A stretch of 64,000 nt of DNA from Clostridiales bacterium (GCA_021199255.1 JAJQIK010000018.1:62001-126000); one strand, 5' to 3'. Shown: positions 44,771 to 54,466, counted from the first letter of the stretch. The notes: generated by a model from the letters alone, not told the origin. Program-made: numbers and translations.

Positions 44771-44823
44771 ATAACCTCATAAAAAGGTATTAATATAATT
44801 TATTACCAATTTTATGAGGTTAT
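44771..44823. repeat. Perfect 14-base inverted repeat covering the RBS between the two PBP genes
   Basis: ATAACCTCATAAAA (44771-44784) and its reverse complement at 44810-44823, with further GGTATTA/TTATTACC-type pairing in the loop. In the transcript (minus strand) the 3' arm contains the GAGG Shine-Dalgarno of the downstream PBP gene and the 5' arm contains its complement CCTC. Confidence 0.75.
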
Positions 44824-44835
44824 TCTCAATTGCCC

Positions 44836-47082
44836 TTATTCTGCTTCTTCCGTTTCCTCTTCCGGGGATTCGCCGCTCTCTTCCCCCTCGTCCCCCAACA
44901 GGCTTCCACTGTTGACTACGCTTCCTGTAGCAGGGTCGATCAGATAACCGGTAGCAGGATCCTGCGCATATCCGGTAACCGGGTCGATAGGGAAATCCTT
45001 CCAGACGTCCGTATCGACGGTGTCTTCCTCCTGCCCCTCTTCCGTTTCTTCCCCGCTTTCCTCTCCGCTTTCGCCGGATTCCACAGGGTTGCCGTCTTCG
45101 TCTAACTCCGTCTCCTCTTCATCCTGGGTATCGCCCACAGAGGTTCTGATCTGAATCTGTAACTCCTCCAGCTCTGCCCTTTCCTCATCGCTTAATTCTT
45201 CCGTCATAAAGATATTCAGGTAAGGCAATACCTCTGTCAGCACCTTCCTGACAATTCTGGTGGCATGCTTGGCGTCATCCTGATACTGCACATTGGGTCT
45301 GTCCACCACCACATAAATGGCGATCTGGGGATCGTCTGCCGGCGCATATCCCATAAAGGAAACTACATATTCTCCGTTCCCACGGGGCAGCGTCTCCGCC
45401 GTACCGGTCTTGCCGCCGATCATATAGCCCGCCGGCCTTGCCGTTTTACCCGTACCGTTTTCTCCCGTCACTACCGTATTGCAAAATTCCTTAATGGTTT
45501 CACTGGTAGACTGGGAAACCGTCTGTTTCAGCACTCTGGGCTCGATATTTTCTATGGTGGCGCCCTCCGCCGTCGTAATCTTAGCCACCACATGGGGCTC
45601 GTAATAATAGCCGCCGTTAATCAAAGAGCAGAACCCCGTAATCATCTGGATCATCGTTACGTTAAAGCCCTGTCCAAAGGAATTGGTGGCCAGCTCCGTA
45701 ATGCCAATGGTATCATGGGTATACACCATACTGGCGGTACGGGCCTCGCCCGCCAGATCGATGTTGGTTTTCAGGCCAAATCCAAATAAATGCTGATAAT
45801 CAACAAAGGTATCTTTGCCGCAGGCAAAAGCCACGTTCATCAAAACCACGTTGCAGGAACGCTCGATGGCCTCCTGTACGGAAATCGTCCCGTCGCCGTA
45901 GATCTGATGGCATTTAATCGGATAATCCCCCACGTCCAGATAGCCGTTACAGGTATAGTATTCATTGCCGGTAATGGAGCCGCTCTCAATCGCCGCCGCG
46001 ACCGTAAAGGGCTTCGCCACCGACCCCGGCTCATAGGCGTCTACAATACAGAAGTTTTTCCACAGCGCATTCAAATGCTGGTACATGGTCTCATCGTCCA
46101 TGGCGTCGATTGTTTCCTGCGTGACATATTCTTCCGTTTGATCCCCGTTGGAATCCAGAAGGGGCATACCGATCAGATTATCGGTATTTCTGGTGTCGTT
46201 TAAATCATAATTGGGATAGCTCGCCATAGCCAGAATATTCCCTGTATTGACCTCCATAATGATACAGCCGATATTCTCCGCGCCGTTGCCCGGATGGTAA
46301 TTATCCTGATATTCCTCGTTATATTCCTTCAGGTATTTCTCCACAATACTCTGAATATTGGCATCTATGGTGGTCTGGATATTATAACCGTCCACAGCCG
46401 CAATCGTCGTCCTCTCCAGCGTGGAATCGTCGTTCAAATATCCGTATTCTCTGCCGTTGGTGCCGCTTAAGATATCATTATAATATTCCTCTAAGCCATA
46501 AGTGCCTACATTGTCGTTGGTAGTAAAGCCAATCACATCACAGGCAAGCGAACCGTTGGGATACTCCCTTTTATACTCGTCCTCAAACCATACGCCCTTG
46601 ATATTCGCTCCTGTCTCAGCGTCCTTCTGCATCTCCTGAAAAGCGTTCATCTTATCATATTCCACGCGTTTTGCCATCACATAATAAGAGGAGGTCGGGT
46701 GCTCCCCGATATAAGTCCTGACCGCATTGACATCAATATCAAAGCACTCCTTCAGTGCATTCAGGGTGGGTTCTAAATACTCCTCCTTCTGTAGAAGAAC
46801 CTTGGTATCCAGAATCACATTATAAACCTTATTGCTGACCGCCAGAATCGTCCCGTTGGCGTCCACAATCGTCCCACGCTTAAAAGGTATTGTCGTGGAA
46901 TCATATTCCTGCTGCGACAATACCTGCTTTTTATACTCTTCCCCGTTATCCCTGTTGATTATGATCAAACGGGCGCTCAAGCCTATGAAAGCTGCCAATA
47001 TCAATAAATATAATAATAACAGCTTTTTCTGCATCTTAATGGTAAATCTGCTTACCGTACTTTTTCTATCCTGATTACTCAA
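44836..47082 (-). CDS. Class B penicillin-binding protein with long acidic C-terminal tail
   Basis: 748 residues. Membrane helix (about 19-41), dimerisation domain (IPFKRGTIVDANGTILAVSN), and transpeptidase with EPGSVAKPF (SxxK), ERSCNVVL (SxN) and GGKTGTAET (KTG), all intact. About 110 residues follow the catalytic domain: a Glu-rich segment and three imperfect repeats around DPATGY. There are no PASTA domains. The start is probably TTG (47080-47082) with GGGTGA upstream. It follows the ftsL-like gene, the position of pbpB/ftsI, so it is the likely septal transpeptidase. Confidence 0.92.
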   Translation of the reverse strand: MSNQDRKSTVSRFTIKMQKKLLLLYLLILAAFIGLSARLIIINRDNGEEYKKQVLSQQEYDSTTIPFKRGTIVDANGTILAVSNKVYNVILDTKVLLQKEEYLEPTLNALKECFDIDVNAVRTYIGEHPTSSYYVMAKRVEYDKMNAFQEMQKDAETGANIKGVWFEDEYKREYPNGSLACDVIGFTTNDNVGTYGLEEYYNDILSGTNGREYGYLNDDSTLERTTIAAVDGYNIQTTIDANIQSIVEKYLKEYNEEYQDNYHPGNGAENIGCIIMEVNTGNILAMASYPNYDLNDTRNTDNLIGMPLLDSNGDQTEEYVTQETIDAMDDETMYQHLNALWKNFCIVDAYEPGSVAKPFTVAAAIESGSITGNEYYTCNGYLDVGDYPIKCHQIYGDGTISVQEAIERSCNVVLMNVAFACGKDTFVDYQHLFGFGLKTNIDLAGEARTASMVYTHDTIGITELATNSFGQGFNVTMIQMITGFCSLINGGYYYEPHVVAKITTAEGATIENIEPRVLKQTVSQSTSETIKEFCNTVVTGENGTGKTARPAGYMIGGKTGTAETLPRGNGEYVVSFMGYAPADDPQIAIYVVVDRPNVQYQDDAKHATRIVRKVLTEVLPYLNIFMTEELSDEERAELEELQIQIRTSVGDTQDEEETELDEDGNPVESGESGEESGEETEEGQEEDTVDTDVWKDFPIDPVTGYAQDPATGYLIDPATGSVVNSGSLLGDEGEESGESPEEETEEAE

Positions 47083-47122
47083 TTAGTCACCCGCTTATCC
47101 TTCCCTGCAGCGCCATGGGAAA

Positions 47123-47626
47123 CTATTGCGGAATATCGGCCATCTGTTTCACATAATCGCTGTTTTCACTGGCAAAGGTAACGACCTGGCCTTCCTCCGC
47201 ATACTGCATCCCCAGCTCCTGAATGGCAATTCTCTTGATTTCCTCCAAATCTATGCTACTTGTTATTCTACTATATTCCTCATCATTTGCAAGCTTCAAT
47301 TCATTTAACTGGCTCTCCAATGCCGAAATATGCTGCACACTGTTAGTAATATCCGACTGCAGGCCAATATAACGGATCAGGATCAGGCCGGTAGCAACCA
47401 GCGCCGCGCACAAAAAGAGTACGTACCCCACATTCATGTGGTTGGCCTTCTCTCTGTTCTTACGGGCAGCGTTGCTTATTTTCTTCTGTGGTTGTCTTTC
47501 AATTTCCTTCGTGACGTCTAATTTTCTGACCACATTCCCCTGCACATAGTACGAGCCACGTCCGGCCGTTCTGGCGGGCTGGGAGGCTGTTCTCCCGGTC
47601 TGTCTTCTTTTTTGCGTCGTTGCCAT
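47123..47626 (-). CDS. FtsL-like septum formation protein
   Basis: 167 residues. A basic Thr/Arg/Gln-rich cytoplasmic N-terminus (about 1-63), one membrane helix (about 67-87), and a short extracellular coiled coil (SALESQLNELKLANDEEY) ending with EIKRIAIQELGMQYAEEGQVVTF, the FtsL/DivIC-type tail. It would join DivIB in activating the septal synthase. The ATG at 47624-47626 is preferred to the GTG three codons earlier because AGGAAGG is then correctly spaced. It lies between rsmH and the PBP gene, exactly the ftsL position. Confidence 0.88.
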   Translation of the reverse strand: MATTQKRRQTGRTASQPARTAGRGSYYVQGNVVRKLDVTKEIERQPQKKISNAARKNREKANHMNVGYVLFLCAALVATGLILIRYIGLQSDITNSVQHISALESQLNELKLANDEEYSRITSSIDLEEIKRIAIQELGMQYAEEGQVVTFASENSDYVKQMADIPQ

Positions 47627-47646
47627 TTCCAACACCTTCCTATCGG

Positions 47647-48585
47647 TTATTCTGCCTTTTCAAACACCCGCAGCTTTGCGCTCTTTGATCTCTTGTTGGC
47701 CGCGAGTTCCTCCTGGGAGGGCAAAATCGGTTTTCTGGTAACCACCCTGCCCTTTGATACCTGTCCGCACACGCATACCGGAAAATCCGGCGGACACGTG
47801 CAGGGATTTTCATTCCTGCGAAAGGCCGCTTTCACAAGCCTGTCCTCTAAGGAATGAAAGGTAATAATGCAGATTCTGCCTCCCGGCTTTAACATTTCTA
47901 TCAAATCATCCAGGGAATCCCTTAACACTTCCAGCTCTCTGTTGCACTCAATCCGAATCGCCTGAAAGGTTTTCTTAGAAGGGTGTCCTCCCGCAGCCCG
48001 CATCCTGGCAGGTATCGCCGCTTTAATGATTTCATTCAGCTCGCCCGTCGTCTCGATGGGCTTGTCCTTTCTGGCGTTCACAATATGTTTGGCTATATTT
48101 TTAGCGAATTGTTCTTCTCCGTAATCCCTGATCACCCGAAACAGCTCCATCTCTGAATAGCCGTTTACAATCTCTCTGGCGCTTAAGGACTGCCGCTGAT
48201 CCATGCGCATATCCAATACTGTATCGTATTTATAGGAAAATCCCCTTTCCCTATGATCCAGTTGGAAAGAAGAAACGCCTAAGTCAAGAAGAATCCCGTC
48301 TACTTTGGCAATTCCAATCTGTCCCAGCGCTTCCTTCGCGTTGCAGTAATTGTCGCGTATCAAGGTAATTCTGTCCCCAAAGGGTTCCAGTCTCCTGCCT
48401 GCCGCCTCAAGAGCATCCCCGTCCTGGTCAATGCCGATCAGCCGCCCCTTTTCCTTTAACCGGGAAGCGATTTCATAAGAATGGCCGCCTCCGCCTAAAG
48501 TACCGTCCACATAGATACCGTCCGGTTTAATATGAAGATGATCTATGGTTTCTTCTAAAAGAACCGATATATGTTGAAATTCCAT
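47647..48585 (-). CDS. rsmH: 16S rRNA (cytosine1402-N4)-methyltransferase
   Basis: 312 residues. SAM motif [48 protein letters not shown], catalytic-loop [17 protein letters not shown], and C-terminal [15 protein letters not shown]. It methylates N4 of C1402 in the ribosomal P site. Second gene of the dcw cluster after mraZ (21-base gap). Full length and intact. Confidence 0.97.
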   Translation of the reverse strand: MEFQHISVLLEETIDHLHIKPDGIYVDGTLGGGGHSYEIASRLKEKGRLIGIDQDGDALEAAGRRLEPFGDRITLIRDNYCNAKEALGQIGIAKVDGILLDLGVSSFQLDHRERGFSYKYDTVLDMRMDQRQSLSAREIVNGYSEMELFRVIRDYGEEQFAKNIAKHIVNARKDKPIETTGELNEIIKAAIPARMRAAGGHPSKKTFQAIRIECNRELEVLRDSLDDLIEMLKPGGRICIITFHSLEDRLVKAAFRRNENPCTCPPDFPVCVCGQVSKGRVVTRKPILPSQEELAANKRSKSAKLRVFEKAE

Positions 48586-48606
48586 CTCTGTTCCAGTCCT
48601 TAAAAT

Positions 48607-49038
48607 CTAGATGCCTAATCCGAGCTCCGCCATATGCTCCGCTATTTCATCCATATCCTCATAGGCCGCCATTCCTTCAAAACGCTCTTTGCTCCAGATT
48701 TCGATTCGGCTGGCTACGCCGATAAGAACCACATCTTTATTCAGCTCCGCAAACTCTCTCAGTACATTCGGAACCAGAATCCGTCCCTGTTTATCTACTT
48801 CTACTTCCGCTGCTCCCGCCAGAAAGAACCTCACAAACTGTCTGGCTTCCTTATTGGTAATGGGCAGCGATTTCAGCTTTTCTTCAAAAGCGCTCCACTC
48901 TTCCGTATCATATACGAACAGACAGCCATCCAGCCCCTTGGTCACCACAAAGGTGTCGCCCAGAGCCTCCCTGAACTTAGAGGGAATAATCAGCCTGCCT
49001 TTTCCATCGATCGTGTGATTGTATTCTCCCATAAACAT
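48607..49038 (-). CDS. mraZ: Transcriptional regulator MraZ
   Basis: 143 residues, normal length. Two SpoVT/AbrB-like halves: [26 protein letters not shown] and [21 protein letters not shown]. It binds repeated TGG-containing boxes before its own gene and controls the dcw cluster. The ATG at 49036-49038 has AGGGTG seven bases upstream; the TTG two codons earlier is less likely. The operator and promoter are visible upstream. Confidence 0.96.
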   Translation of the reverse strand: MFMGEYNHTIDGKGRLIIPSKFREALGDTFVVTKGLDGCLFVYDTEEWSAFEEKLKSLPITNKEARQFVRFFLAGAAEVEVDKQGRILVPNVLREFAELNKDVVLIGVASRIEIWSKERFEGMAAYEDMDEIAEHMAELGLGI

Positions 49039-49151
49039 ACGCAATCACCCTGCCCAGCCGCCGTCCGGCAGTCCTCGCCTGCCGTCCGTGCGCTTTCAAA
49101 CACATAAGCGGTCTGCCACGGAAAAGAATTGCTATGGGATTGGTGTTAAAA

Positions 49152-49191
49152 TTCACCACTTCGCCCCACTTCAATCCACTTTCCACCACTT
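49152..49191 (-). promoter_or_regulatory. MraZ operator: four direct 10-base repeats
   Basis: On the minus strand AAGTGG occurs four times at an exact 10-base period (49182-49191, 49172-49181, 49162-49171, 49152-49161), directly downstream of the mraZ -10 box. One box per helical turn matches known MraZ binding by an oligomeric ring. Confidence 0.92.
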
Positions 49192-49199
49192 TTAACCTA

Positions 49200-49228
49200 A
49201 TTTTATACTAAAACGGAGCATAATGCAA
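49200..49228 (-). promoter_or_regulatory. Promoter of the dcw cluster
   Basis: On the minus strand TTGCAT (49223-49228) and TAAAAT (49200-49205) are spaced by 17 bases. Transcription would start at or within the MraZ repeats, about 150 bases before the mraZ ATG. Confidence 0.78.
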
Positions 49229-49281
49229 GGAAAATGTATAGGAAGCCAAATAAAAAAGCAGGCCTTCCGACCACGACAAAA

Positions 49282-49308
49282 AATCCCGCGCAATAACTGC
49301 ACGGGATT
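49282..49308 (-). terminator. Terminator of the murE-to-lgt gene run
   Basis: AATCCCG (49282-49288) pairs with CGGGATT (49302-49308), with GCA/TGC pairing inside, followed on the minus strand by TTTTTTGTCG. Confidence 0.85.
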
Positions 49309-49330
49309 GTCCGACTTCTGCCATACTATT

Positions 49331-50245
49331 CTATTTCGTTTTCTGATCTATTTTCACAGTCACCACCGGCGTCCTGCCACCCCGCCTTTTCCAATGAAGG
49401 CGCACAAGGATATCCGCCGCTAACGCCGCCGCAAAAAGCACCACAGCCAGCAGTTGGGAAACCGCAATCGTTGTGTTGGGAATCAACAGGGTGTCCGTGC
49501 GGATTCCTTCAATCCATGCGCGCCCCAAGCCATAGCCGCCCAGATACAAAAGCCACTGCTCTCCTTCAAACTTTTTGTGCCGTCTGTAATACAGCATCAC
49601 AAACAGCAGCACCAGATTCCACAGGCTTTCATACAAAAACGTAGGGTGTACCTGGATATAATTTGTGCCCTCCACCATATGGGCGGCAATTTTTTCTGAA
49701 ATATCGCTGCTTCTGACCGCGTCCACAGGCAGGCGCATGGCCAGCAGGGAATCCGTATATTCGCCGAACACCTCCCGGTTGGTAAAATTCCCCCAGCGGC
49801 CAATCACCTGTCCCAATACCAGTCCCGGCACACAGATGTCGGCAATCTGCAAAAAGCTCTGTTTCTTCACCTTACAGTAAACCCACAGCGTAAGGAACGC
49901 CGCGATTACACCACCGTAAATCGCCAGGCCGCCGCCCCGGAGGTTAAAAATTGCCAGCAAATTATCCTGATACAAATCCCAGGAAAAAACCACATAATAA
50001 ATCCTTGCGCCTATAATCGAAAAAATAATGGCATAGACCGCGAAATCCCAAATGAGATCCGAATCCACATTTTCTTTTCTGGCTATCCGCGCCGCCAGCA
50101 GCACGCCGCAAAGCACGCCGATTCCGATAATCACTCCATATAGCGCAATCTCAAAGCCGAAAATACTGAAGCTTTTGGGTACATTTTTAAGGTAAATCCC
50201 CAGATTGGGAAACGCTATGTCCGTAATATCCATAATATCCTGCAT
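49331..50245 (-). CDS. lgt: Prolipoprotein diacylglyceryl transferase
   Basis: 304 residues with seven predicted membrane helices. The signature GRWGNFTNREVFGEY is intact. The essential GARIYYVVF and HPTFLYES motifs follow the family. It transfers diacylglycerol from phosphatidylglycerol to the lipobox Cys of prolipoproteins, such as the GH53 protein here. Start choice is uncertain: ATG 50243-50245 has GGATG-like bases upstream; ATGs at 50233 and 50272 are alternatives. It is last of a long minus-strand run ending at the terminator at 49282-49308. Confidence 0.94.
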   Translation of the reverse strand: MQDIMDITDIAFPNLGIYLKNVPKSFSIFGFEIALYGVIIGIGVLCGVLLAARIARKENVDSDLIWDFAVYAIIFSIIGARIYYVVFSWDLYQDNLLAIFNLRGGGLAIYGGVIAAFLTLWVYCKVKKQSFLQIADICVPGLVLGQVIGRWGNFTNREVFGEYTDSLLAMRLPVDAVRSSDISEKIAAHMVEGTNYIQVHPTFLYESLWNLVLLFVMLYYRRHKKFEGEQWLLYLGGYGLGRAWIEGIRTDTLLIPNTTIAVSQLLAVVLFAAALAADILVRLHWKRRGGRTPVVTVKIDQKTK

Positions 50246-50302
50246 CGTCACATCCAAGCCTTTCTTTCCCATAAAGCAGACGAAACCGCCCCGAAGAAAA
50301 CA

Positions 50303-51400
50303 CTACACATTAAACCTAAACAGAATAACGTCGCCGTCCTGTACTACATAATCCTTGCCTTCCATGCCTACCAGACCCTTTTCTCTTGCCGCGGCGAGCG
50401 AGCCCTGTTCCAGCAAATCCTTGTAATTGACGACCTCCGCCTTGATAAAGCCTCTCTCAAAATCCGTATGTATCTTGCCGGCTGCCTGCGGCGCTTTTGT
50501 GCCCACCTTAATCGTCCACGCCCTGGTCTCGTCCTCTCCCGCTGTCAGGAAGCTCATCAGTCCAAGCAAAGAATAGCTGGCCCTGATCAGCTTCTGCAGC
50601 CCGGATTCAGAAAGTCCCAAATCCTCTAAAAACATAGCTGTTTCTTCCTCATCCAGCTCCGCGATCTCCTGCTCAATCTGCGCACAGATCACAAAGACCT
50701 CGCTGCCGTTTTCCGCCGCAAATTCCTTTACTCTGGCGACGCCCGCGTTGTCCGCGCCGTCATTCCCAAGGTCATCTTCCGCCACGTTGGCGGCAAAAAT
50801 AACGGGCTTGTAGGTCAGCAGGTTGTAAGAAACCAGCCATGCCAGCTCGTCCTCATCCTCCGTTTCAAAGCTCCTCGCCAGTTTTCCTTCCTCCAGATGA
50901 GCTTTAATTTTCTCTAACAGGGCATATTCCTTTGCCGCTGTTTTATCCATCTTCGCCAGTTTAGCGGTTTTAGCGATTCTGCGCTCCAGAATCTCTATAT
51001 CGGAAAAAATCAGTTCCAGATTAATCGTTTCAATATCGCGCAGCGGATCAATGGAACCATCTACGTGAACGATGTTCGCATCCTCAAAGCACCGCACCAC
51101 GTGCACAATGGCATCCACTTCACGAATATTACTGAGGAACTGATTCCCCAGCCCTTCCCCCTTGGACGCTCCTTTTACCAGACCCGCGATATCTACAAAT
51201 TCTATAGTTGCCGGAGTGACCTTTTTGGAGTGATACATATCCCCCAAAAGCTTTAAGCGTTCGTCCGGTACTGCCACAATCCCGATATTGGGATCAATCG
51301 TGCAGAAGGGGTAGTTCGCGGATTCCGCTCCCGCCTTCGTCAGAGAATTAAAAAGAGTACTCTTTCCCACATTGGGAAGTCCTACAATGCCTAGTTTCAT
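50303..51400 (-). CDS. ychF: YchF/OLA1 family ATPase
   Basis: 365 residues. Obg-like G domain with GLPNVGKSTLFN (G1), FCTIDPNIG (switch), FVDIAGLVKGASKGEGLGNQF (G3), an inserted coiled coil (about 130-190) and C-terminal TGS domain (KVGTKAPQAAGKIHTDFERGF). NVAE replaces the NKxD guanine motif, consistent with ATP preference. It associates with ribosomes and stress responses. It lies between rsgA and lgt. The ribosome-binding site is weak. Confidence 0.96.
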   Translation of the reverse strand: MKLGIVGLPNVGKSTLFNSLTKAGAESANYPFCTIDPNIGIVAVPDERLKLLGDMYHSKKVTPATIEFVDIAGLVKGASKGEGLGNQFLSNIREVDAIVHVVRCFEDANIVHVDGSIDPLRDIETINLELIFSDIEILERRIAKTAKLAKMDKTAAKEYALLEKIKAHLEEGKLARSFETEDEDELAWLVSYNLLTYKPVIFAANVAEDDLGNDGADNAGVARVKEFAAENGSEVFVICAQIEQEIAELDEEETAMFLEDLGLSESGLQKLIRASYSLLGLMSFLTAGEDETRAWTIKVGTKAPQAAGKIHTDFERGFIKAEVVNYKDLLEQGSLAAAREKGLVGMEGKDYVVQDGDVILFRFNV

Positions 51401-51472
51401 TTTTCTTTATACCTGTCCGAAAAGCCTTGATTTTACGGACTTTTCGCCTTTCTCTTTATTTTTATGCCTCAA

Positions 51473-52351
51473 CTAATACCGCTTAATCTCCTTCAGCTCC
51501 TGATACAGCATCTTATAATTCTCATACCGCACCCGGCTGATTCTGCCCTCCTCCACAGCGTTCTTCACGCCGCAGGCAGGCTCGCTGATATGGGCGCAGC
51601 CGCTGAATTTACAATAGGGTTCGTACTGGGTAAATTCCGGGTAATAGTTTCCCAGTTCTTCCTTTGTAATCTCCGAGATATCCAAAGAAGTAAAGCCGGG
51701 CGTATCGACAATATAGGACGACTCGCCCAGAGCAATCATCTCTGAATGTCTGGTCGTATGTCTGCCCCGTTCAATCTTTTCGCTGATAGCGCCCGTCTCC
51801 ATATGCGCCCTGGGGGCAAGCTGGTTGATCAGCGAGGACTTGCCGACGCCGCTTGGCCCCGCCACCGTAGTGGTTTTTCCCGCAAGCAGCTTCCTTACAA
51901 GCTCTAAGCCTTCGTTTTCCAGCGCGCTTACAAAGCATACCTGATAACCGCAGGTCTCATAGGCCGTCCGCAGCGCTTCCTTTTCCTGCGGGGTAGCAAT
52001 GTCCTGTTTATTAAAACAAATAATTGTTGGAAGATTCTGCCGCTCCATACGGATCAGAAATCTGTCCAACAAATTAAAATTCGGATTCGGCTTGACGATG
52101 GCAAAGATGATAAGAGCCTGATCCACATTCGCCACCGCCGGTCTGATCAGCATATTCCTGCGCGGCAGAATCTCCCGAATATTGCCAAGCATCTGCGCCG
52201 CGTCCAATATATCCACGATCACGTCGTCCCCAACCAACGGCTTCACATGGTTCTTTCTGAAAATCCCTTTCGCCTTGCACTCATACACGCCTTGTCCTTC
52301 CACATAGACATAATAGAATCCGGCGATTCCTTTGATAATCTTACCCTGCAT
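51473..52351 (-). CDS. rsgA: Ribosome biogenesis GTPase RsgA
   Basis: 292 residues. An N-terminal OB domain is followed by a circularly permuted GTPase with FNKQD (G4), GPSGVGKSSLINQ (G1) and DTPGFTSL (G3). The C-terminal zinc finger reads YCKFSGCAHISEPACGV. It matures the 30S subunit. It starts three bases after the prkC stop and so is in the stp-prkC-rsgA operon, a common Firmicute order. Confidence 0.96.
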   Translation of the reverse strand: MQGKIIKGIAGFYYVYVEGQGVYECKAKGIFRKNHVKPLVGDDVIVDILDAAQMLGNIREILPRRNMLIRPAVANVDQALIIFAIVKPNPNFNLLDRFLIRMERQNLPTIICFNKQDIATPQEKEALRTAYETCGYQVCFVSALENEGLELVRKLLAGKTTTVAGPSGVGKSSLINQLAPRAHMETGAISEKIERGRHTTRHSEMIALGESSYIVDTPGFTSLDISEITKEELGNYYPEFTQYEPYCKFSGCAHISEPACGVKNAVEEGRISRVRYENYKMLYQELKEIKRY

Positions 52352-52354
52352 ATT

Positions 52355-54466
52355 CTATTCCTGCGTGAAGCTTATTTCTCTCGTCACGGTCTTCTCCGTA
52401 GAAGTTCCCGGCGTGGTTACTGTTTCACCCGTATCCGGGTCTGTTGTTGTCGTCTCTTCCGTCTCTACCGTAAAGGTATACGTAATCACTCCCGTTGCCG
52501 ACTTAATCCCTGTATAATTAACAGCCACCGGGAAGGAAGACGTCTGGGTGCTGAGAAGCTGCGTGCCGTCCTCGGTAGTGACGGTAACCGTAACCGACAT
52601 GCCGCTTTGGTAATCAGAATCCTCCGTAGGGGCTGTGATGCCCTCGGAATAGCGATATGTCACCTGGGAAGGCCCGGTACTGACTCTCAAATCAATGGCT
52701 GTTCCCTTATCTACATAAGAGCCAACTGAATAACTCTGATAGCACACCAGATCCGTCAGCGATGCGTCTTCATTCGTAACCTGTGTAACCGTGCCCACCG
52801 TCAGGCCGCTTTCCGTCAGATTCGCCACGGCGTCCATTTCCGTCAAGCCGATCACATCCGGTACTCTGACCTTATTTTCTTCCGTTCCCTGGCTGACGCG
52901 AATGGTAATGGAAGAGCCTTCCGGCGCCGTCGTGTTTTCCTCCGGTGATTGCGAAATAACATACCCGCTCTCCACCGTGGAATCATAACTCTGCGTCACA
53001 TTAACCACAAAGCCTGCATTTTCCAGAATAGAAACCGCTTCCGTCTGGCTCTTGCCGGTTACCCCCGGAACGGTAATCCCTTCCTCGCTTTCCGCTACCG
53101 TCAGAATAATGTTGGTTCCTATATCTACCATCAGCCCTTCCTGCACGCTGGCGCGCAATACGGTTCCCGCATCATAAGCGCTGTTTACTTCATATTGAAT
53201 TTCCGGCGTTAAGCCTAATTCCAGCAGGGCGGCCTTAGCCTCATCCACATCCATGCCTACCACCCGAATCATTTCTACCTGTTCCGCGTCTTCCGTTTCC
53301 TCCTGATCCACGGTGGAGGAGCCGAAGCCGAAAATGCCGAAGGTCTTTCCAATCAGGAATATCACAATACAACCGATCAGCAGCGCCGCGACCACGGCCA
53401 GAATCGTTGTGATTCTCTCCATTTTGGGATCGTAATCTTCGTCCTCCTCATCGGATTCCCAGTCGTCCTCTTCTTCGTCCTCATCCTCTTCCACATAAGC
53501 GCGCCCGTTATCCTTCTTTAGGCGCATTGCTTCCTCCATGGAATCCCGTTTGTCCGACTGGCGTTTAATCTGCGCCATATCCTTATCGGTAATCATTCTG
53601 GTGGACGCTTCCTCGTCCGGGTCAATCACTTTGACAAAATCCTCGTCCGGATTAATCAGCGACTGTTTCAAATCCACGATAAGCTCCGCCATGGACTGAT
53701 ATCTTCTGTCGGGACTCTTCTGGCAACATTTACACACGATCTGCTCCACGCTGACGGGAATCTCCGGCACATACTCTCTCGGAGACGGCAGTTCTTCCTG
53801 AATATGCTTGATGGCGATCGCCACCGTGGTTTCCCCGTTAAAAGGCACTCTGCCCGTAAGCATTTCAAACATCGTAATACCCAGCGAATAGATATCGCTC
53901 TTCTCATCGCTGTAACCGCCCCTTGCCTGTTCCGGAGAGGTATAATGTACGGACCCCATAACGTTTGAGGTGATGGTATTGCTGGTGGCCGCCTTGGCTA
54001 TGCCGAAATCCGTCACCTTTACTTTGCCTTCTTTAGAAATAATAATATTCTGCGGCTTGATATCGCGATGGATAATATGATTATTATGCGCCGCCTCGAT
54101 TCCCATAGATACCTGAATCGCGATACTGATTGCTTCTTTAACGGAGAGCCTTGCTTTCTTCTCGATATATTTTTTTAATGTGATACCTTCTACTAACTCC
54201 ATGACAATGTAGTAGATACCGCCCTCTTCCCCAACGTCATACACATTCACGATATTGGGATGCATCAGACCCGCTGCCGCCTGGGCTTCCACCCGGAACT
54301 TCGATACAAAATTCGCGTTCTCGCTAAATTCCTGTTTCAGAACCTTGACCGCGACAAACCGGTTCAATTTATGGTCTTTTGCCTTATATACGTCTGACAT
54401 TCCGCCGGTACCGATTTTTTCCAGAATCTCATACCGATCCCCGATCATCATTCCTATCTTAATCAT
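52355..54466 (-). CDS. prkC: PASTA-domain Ser/Thr protein kinase
   Basis: 703 residues. N-terminal Hanks kinase (about 12-275) with GTGGMSDVYKA, VAVKVLK, catalytic HRDIKPQN and DFGIAK, then an acidic juxtamembrane segment and one membrane helix (about 352-378). Three PASTA repeats follow (about 405-470, 471-535, 537-605) and a Thr-rich C-terminal domain of about 95 residues. It senses muropeptides or lipid II and phosphorylates division, translation and stress targets. It follows its phosphatase stp by 128 bases of structured leader. GAGG precedes the ATG by six bases. Confidence 0.96.
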   Translation of the reverse strand: MIKIGMMIGDRYEILEKIGTGGMSDVYKAKDHKLNRFVAVKVLKQEFSENANFVSKFRVEAQAAAGLMHPNIVNVYDVGEEGGIYYIVMELVEGITLKKYIEKKARLSVKEAISIAIQVSMGIEAAHNNHIIHRDIKPQNIIISKEGKVKVTDFGIAKAATSNTITSNVMGSVHYTSPEQARGGYSDEKSDIYSLGITMFEMLTGRVPFNGETTVAIAIKHIQEELPSPREYVPEIPVSVEQIVCKCCQKSPDRRYQSMAELIVDLKQSLINPDEDFVKVIDPDEEASTRMITDKDMAQIKRQSDKRDSMEEAMRLKKDNGRAYVEEDEDEEEDDWESDEEDEDYDPKMERITTILAVVAALLIGCIVIFLIGKTFGIFGFGSSTVDQEETEDAEQVEMIRVVGMDVDEAKAALLELGLTPEIQYEVNSAYDAGTVLRASVQEGLMVDIGTNIILTVAESEEGITVPGVTGKSQTEAVSILENAGFVVNVTQSYDSTVESGYVISQSPEENTTAPEGSSITIRVSQGTEENKVRVPDVIGLTEMDAVANLTESGLTVGTVTQVTNEDASLTDLVCYQSYSVGSYVDKGTAIDLRVSTGPSQVTYRYSEGITAPTEDSDYQSGMSVTVTVTTEDGTQLLSTQTSSFPVAVNYTGIKSATGVITYTFTVETEETTTTDPDTGETVTTPGTSTEKTVTREISFTQE

